This document shows positions 5,665 to 6,681 of a stretch of DNA of 6,681 bases, piece by piece. A program made the translations under genes and the position numbers. Source of the stretch: Deltaproteobacteria bacterium. GTDB taxonomy: Bacteria; Desulfobacterota; DSM-4660; Desulfatiglandales; HGW-15. The notes beneath the pieces were generated by a model. That model was given only the letters and a program-made list of their open reading frames with translations. It made no database searches and was not told the DNA's origin. The stretch spans positions 1 through 6,681 of the forward strand of contig JAFGDF010000060.1 in assembly GCA_016932235.1 (NCBI GenBank). Direction: 5' to 3'. Position 1 is the stretch's first letter. Each line of letters begins with the position of its first letter.

Positions 5665-6525
5665 CTATTCCTTATCTTTTTCCATCATTTTCTTCTGTAA
5701 TTCGATCAATCGTTCAACTGATTGCTGGTTTTTTCTGATCTCTTTGATAAGAACCTCAAGATTATTTTGGATATTTCCCGTGCTGCCGGTCCTTCTGATC
5801 GGTGACATTTCCGATTCCTCCCCCTTGTCCACCAGTTGCGTAACTCCTGACAGCCATTCCTCCATTTCATTGAAAAAACGATTCTGGGCGTGGCTTGCCT
5901 GTATATCAATAAATCCCAGTACCAGCGATCCACCCAATCCGAAAAGGGAAGAGCTGAACGCCGTTCCCATGCCCGACAGCGGATCCTGAAGTCCTTCTTT
6001 TAACGTCTCAAATACAAGGGCGAAATCTCCTGTGCCTACCTGCAAACCACCGATAGCCTTTCCAACCGATGAGATGGTCCCGAGCAGCCCCCAGAATGTC
6101 CCCAGCAGGCCTAAAAAGACCAGCAGACCGATCATGTAGTGTGAAATCTCCCGAGATTCGTCCAGGTGCGCCCTGATTCCCTCAAGAACGGTTCGGAGAG
6201 ACAGCGCCGACAACCTGAACCGGTCCTGTCCTATGTCTGAAAGGTGTTTTATCAATGGTTTAAGAAGTATCGGACTTTCCTCGGCCACGGAACGCCCTGC
6301 CCGTCCTGTCCTAAATACATTCATCCAGTTAATCTCAGGTTCCAGCCTGAGGACCTGATAAATGTTAATACCTGTTCCAACGGCAAAGGCGCAAAGTATC
6401 ATGAGATTAAATCCCCAATTGGCCATGAATGCGGCCTTCAGCGACGCAAAAAGGAGTGCGCAGACAACCCCGACAATGGCGATGCAGATAAGCATAAGAT
6501 ACAGATAATGACGAAGATTACTCAT
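5665..6525 (-). CDS. MotA/TolQ/ExbB-type proton-channel subunit
   Basis: A 286-residue polytopic membrane protein, the stator-type channel partner of the OmpA-domain protein encoded next. Predicted helices lie at about 8-28, 36-56, 131-155 and 184-210. The conserved core motifs are LGTFWGLLGTISSV (141-154) and GMGTAFSSSLFGLGGSL (185-201), the small-residue helices that surround the partner's ion-carrying aspartate in MotA, TolQ and ExbB. A cytoplasmic loop of about 70 residues separates helices 2 and 3, and the C-terminus (about 250-285) is a short charged coiled coil. It is not obviously flagellar MotA: no other flagellar gene is visible and the partner is atypical. The start at 6525 has a GAGG site a few nt upstream and sits in ATGAGTAA, overlapping the end of an upstream open stretch. 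Ion type (proton or sodium) cannot be decided. Confidence 0.85.
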   Translation of the reverse strand: MSNLRHYLYLMLICIAIVGVVCALLFASLKAAFMANWGFNLMILCAFAVGTGINIYQVLRLEPEINWMNVFRTGRAGRSVAEESPILLKPLIKHLSDIGQDRFRLSALSLRTVLEGIRAHLDESREISHYMIGLLVFLGLLGTFWGLLGTISSVGKAIGGLQVGTGDFALVFETLKEGLQDPLSGMGTAFSSSLFGLGGSLVLGFIDIQASHAQNRFFNEMEEWLSGVTQLVDKGEESEMSPIRRTGSTGNIQNNLEVLIKEIRKNQQSVERLIELQKKMMEKDKE

Positions 6526-6610
6526 ATTTCCTCATTTTTTTAGTAAGGCTGTTTACAATAATCCTCTGCTCCGGACTGAAGAATCTTGAGACAAAGGAAT
6601 AAAATATGTT

Positions 6611-6681
6611 TTAGGCTTTAGTCCGCAGATAGAGTTCCCTGAGATATAACGAGATCCCCAGCAATAGACACGTATCCGCAA
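6611..6681 (-). CDS. C-terminal end of an upstream gene (partial)
   Basis: Reading the minus strand from the window edge, one frame gives 22 codons to TAA at 6613-6611. It includes a hydrophobic stretch CLLLGISLYL followed by basic RELYLRTKA, a plausible end of a membrane protein. After that stop the same frame stays open for 30 more codons and ends in TAA (6520-6518), overlapping the channel-gene start as ATGAGTAA. The protein may therefore end at 6611, or be interrupted there and originally have run on to 6518. Other frames are also open over part of this short piece, so the reading frame is uncertain. No function can be given from so few residues. Confidence 0.4.
   Translation of the reverse strand, partial: ADTCLLLGISLYLRELYLRTKA

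Noticed and set aside
5519..5989. Plus-strand 156-codon open frame
   Set aside because: It is antisense to the two motor genes, whose motifs and ribosome sites are clear. Its serine- and phenylalanine-rich content is typical of a shadow frame.
4361..6525. Zorya anti-phage motor (ZorA/ZorB)
   Set aside because: The channel protein has only a short cytoplasmic tail instead of the long ZorA tail, the long coiled coil is on the OmpA-domain partner, and no ZorC, ZorD or ZorE is visible. The upstream side is cut off by the window edge, so absence there is not proven.
4361..6525. Flagellar stator motA/motB
   Set aside because: No flagellar or chemotaxis genes are adjacent, and the MotB-like protein is much longer than flagellar MotB because of its coiled coil.

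Overview
The window looks like a chromosomal segment from an anaerobic Gram-negative bacterium, most plausibly a deltaproteobacterium (Desulfobacterota, such as a sulfate reducer or syntroph). This is inferred from protein style: a tungstate importer, a cytoplasmic regulator with an excisionase-type HTH and a periplasmic-binding-protein-like domain, and an OmpA-domain cell-envelope motor. Base composition looks moderate and even, with AT-rich spacers. I see no mobile element, CRISPR array, tRNA or rRNA.

Left half (1-3876, + strand): a tungstate uptake operon. A good sigma70-type promoter (4-32) is followed by a leader of roughly 150 nt that holds a perfect 9-bp dyad inside a larger hairpin (92-149). 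Then come tupA (periplasmic tungstate-binding protein, 193-1098), tupB (permease, 1232-1927), tupC (ATPase with a C-terminal TOBE-like domain, 1933-2940) and a one-component regulator (2959-3876) whose C-terminal domain resembles oxyanion-binding proteins. The 133-bp tupA-tupB gap contains a GC-rich stem-loop, likely to set different expression of the two genes, and an AT-rich palindrome just before tupB. The simplest model is that TupA captures tungstate in the periplasm, TupB and TupC import it, and the regulator reads the cytoplasmic oxyanion level and controls the operon, perhaps through the leader dyad.

Middle (3877-4319): a 191-bp spacer with a tandem 8-mer, then a small, probably independently expressed gene for a basic 83-residue protein of unknown function with a very strong Shine-Dalgarno sequence.

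Right part (4361-6681, - strand, convergent with the rest): a two-gene ion-driven motor module. The upstream gene (5665-6525) encodes a MotA/TolQ/ExbB-type channel subunit. The downstream gene (4361-5638) encodes a MotB-like partner with one membrane helix, about 230 residues of predicted coiled coil and a peptidoglycan-binding OmpA domain. The end of a further upstream gene enters at the right edge, with an in-frame TAA before a second open stretch that overlaps the channel-gene start.

The items most worth pursuing are the long-stalk motor pair, the HTH-PBP regulator with the tupA leader hairpin as its possible target, and the small protein.
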